A stretch of DNA of 38,710 bases from Ministeria vibrans ATCC 50519 (taxonomy: Eukaryota; Opisthokonta; Filasterea): positions 54,675 through 93,384 of the forward strand of contig CALSCP010000556.1 of assembly GCA_943704425.1 (NCBI GenBank), in the 5' to 3' direction. A program made the translations under genes and the position numbers. Position 1 is the first letter of the stretch; every line of letters begins with the position of its first letter. Below, piece after piece: positions 37,294 through 38,710 of the stretch. The notes beneath the pieces are model-generated. The model was not told where the DNA came from. It saw only the letters and a list, made by a program, of their open reading frames with translations, and made no database searches.

Positions 37294-37995
37294 ATGAAGG
37301 TTGAAGTGGACGGCAGCGACGTTGAAGTTGTTGTGGACGAAGTGCCCGACGGCACTCGCTGTGCTGGAGTGGGACTGATTCTCACTCATGGAGCGTCGGG
37401 TGACTGCAAGACGGCTCAGTTGACGCAGATTGCGCAGGCATTCTCACAGGCTGGAATTCCCACAGTTCGATTTTCGTCAAGAAAATCCGTTGACGGTCGA
37501 GCAAACGTAATGAACGCCGTCCTGGCCAAGGCCCGGGCCACCATGGGCAGCAATGTGTCACACTGGGTGCTGGCAGGCCGGTCGATGGGCGCACGAGTGG
37601 CTGCGACAGCGGCGGTTGGAGCGGATAAAAACATTGTCGTCGGCACTCTGCTCATTTCCTACCCGTTCCACCCCCCTGGGAAGGCGGGCGACGTCGCGAA
37701 GCACCGCAGTGGACCCATCCTGAAAGTACCCATCCCTTCGTTGATTGTCACGGGCAGCAAGGACCCCTTCTCGACGGGCTCGCTCATGGCAGAGTGTGCA
37801 GCGCACAACACGCTCGTTCAACTGCTCACCATTGCAGGAGCAGACCACGGCCTTGGCAACAAGGCGGGAAAGGAAGGCCTCGCGGGGGCCATTGAGCAAA
37901 TGATTGCCTTCTCGCTTCACGTGGGAGGTGGTGGCAAATCAAGCGGAGAAGAACACGAGGAAGAGCCGAACAAGAGGAGACGCACTAAAAAGTGA
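37294..37995 (+). CDS. TEX30: TEX30/KANSL3-type alpha/beta hydrolase
   Basis: Intronless frame of 233 residues, close to human TEX30 in length. Small alpha/beta hydrolase of the TEX30-KANSL3-dienelactone hydrolase-like group. The strand-turn LILTHGASGD matches the oxyanion region. The nucleophile elbow is AGRSMGARVA with Ser in GRSMG. The acid residue lies in VTGSKDPF and the histidine in GADHGLGN, so the triad looks complete. The C-terminal tail (EEHEEEPNKRRRTKK) is acidic then basic and could be a nuclear localisation signal. The substrate of the family is unknown. A copy of the last codons occurs at 28368-28406. Confidence 0.85.
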   Translation: MKVEVDGSDVEVVVDEVPDGTRCAGVGLILTHGASGDCKTAQLTQIAQAFSQAGIPTVRFSSRKSVDGRANVMNAVLAKARATMGSNVSHWVLAGRSMGARVAATAAVGADKNIVVGTLLISYPFHPPGKAGDVAKHRSGPILKVPIPSLIVTGSKDPFSTGSLMAECAAHNTLVQLLTIAGADHGLGNKAGKEGLAGAIEQMIAFSLHVGGGGKSSGEEHEEEPNKRRRTKK

Positions 37996-38710
37996 CCAAG
38001 ACACGCACTATATTTTATGAAAATCGCTAATAGTAACATTTATGATTAGTTATTTTAGTATATGTTGTTGTGTCAACTGAACAATACTACTGAAATACTG
38101 AATACTGTTAAAGTTTGAGGTTTGATTGGAGTTCCTTCTTTCCGAGTGTGTGATCTGTAAAAGGAAAAGAAAAAAAATCAGATTCAGAAATCACAACTCA
38201 AAACTCAAATCACTTTATTTCATTCATCAACCACTGAAAACACATCAACGCCTTACGTACAGCACACTGATGGACGAGCAGAACTCTAAGGCGCGCGCGT
38301 GTGACGAGAAAACGAAAAAGTCGGAAGATTCGCCTGCACTCGCATCAAAGGGGGGCAAGGACAGGCAAACCGAGACCGATTTGGTCGTCGGCATGACACG
38401 TACCGTTCAAAAAGCGAATCGTTGGTTTCTATTTCTTATCTTTTCACAAAAATATAATCTTTGTCGTTTAGAATTATCAATATTCGAATCGTTTGTTGCG
38501 ACGTTGTACAGCGGGACAGCGACAGTCGCGGAAAAGGAGGTGGCTGTGAGTGCATTGGAGAACCACGCCAGGCAGGATGATCACAAGAGAGTGGCGATTG
38601 TACACTCTGGCGCAATTCAGCCGATTGTTGCGCTTCTTCTCGTTGGAACGGACAGCGCCAAAGAGAAGGCGGCGGGTGCGCTGAGAAGCCTGGCCCGTAA
38701 TAACGACAAC
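37954..38710 (+). repeat. Segmental duplication, copy 2 (partner at 28368-29170)
   Basis: Begins inside the intact TEX30-like gene and runs to the end of the window. Because the hydrolase gene is whole here and only its tail is present at the other copy, this is probably the source copy. Confidence 0.9.
38270..38710 (+). CDS. Tandem Armadillo-repeat protein (copy 2), cut by window end
   Basis: Paralogue of the gene at 28713. About 147 codons are visible and the frame is open to the last base. Starts MDEQNSKARACDEKTKK, corresponding to MNGQRSKAHACDEKTKK. It has lost four codons after that by an in-frame 12-base deletion. The hydrophobic NRWFLFLIFSQKYNLC stretch is retained exactly, as is the first repeat (VAIVHSGAIQPIVALLLVGTD). 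In-frame indels and many third-position changes suggest both copies are under protein-level constraint. Confidence 0.88.
   Translation, partial: MDEQNSKARACDEKTKKSEDSPALASKGGKDRQTETDLVVGMTRTVQKANRWFLFLIFSQKYNLCRLELSIFESFVATLYSGTATVAEKEVAVSALENHARQDDHKRVAIVHSGAIQPIVALLLVGTDSAKEKAAGALRSLARNNDN

Overview
This is a nuclear scaffold piece from a eukaryote, most likely a free-living flagellated or otherwise ciliated protist. Most genes have several short introns (about 50-350 bases, GT-AG, two apparently GC-AG). The standard genetic code fits every gene. The core ciliary gene BBS9 is present, and dinucleotide and trinucleotide microsatellites sit mostly inside introns. Several genes have animal-type counterparts (ASPDH, heparanase-like GH79, ABCF3, BBS9, acid lipase, alpha-like GST, GREB1, TEX30), which suggests a lineage with a broad ancestral opisthokont-like gene set. 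I cannot name the organism. A 943-base run of N (18772-19714) is an assembly gap.

Layout. At 450-4520, three minus-strand genes encode an aspartate dehydrogenase (ASPDH) type protein, a secreted GH79 heparanase-like glycosidase and a universal stress protein. A plus-strand ankyrin/CUE protein follows (4988-6333). Next come a 13-exon ABCF3/GCN20-type ATPase on the minus strand (6465-10899) and, divergent from it, a nine-exon BBS9 (11400-15194). A membrane-anchored acid-lipase family hydrolase (15475-17814) and a glutathione S-transferase (18060 into the gap) lie on the minus strand. Beyond the gap are the 3' end of a leucine-rich-repeat protein and a YbjQ/UPF0145 family gene (20390-21203), both plus strand.

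The most interesting locus is 21379-27590 (minus): a protein of about 2,000 residues that I identify as a GREB1 homologue. It carries a DECH-box superfamily 2 helicase whose Walker A motif lies after motif VI, so the helicase is circularly permuted. A GT-A glycosyltransferase domain of the TET/JBP-associated type follows. In phages and kinetoplastids relatives of this domain glycosylate modified DNA bases; in mammals GREB1 is reported to glycosylate a protein. A protist member is a good place to ask which of these is ancestral.

The right end holds two copies of a tandem Armadillo-repeat gene (28713-31499, and 38270 running off the window). Copy 1 is preceded by the last 12 codons of a TEX30-like hydrolase gene whose intact copy (37294-37995) precedes copy 2, which marks a segmental duplication. 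A decayed piece of the YbjQ gene lies just before copy 1. Between the two copies is a 1,725-residue, mostly helical protein (31638-37114, minus) that I could not assign.

Gene models were built by hand: I located splice sites on the printed sequence and required reading-frame phases to agree across each junction. The genes appear to be independent housekeeping, ciliary and accessory genes rather than one pathway.
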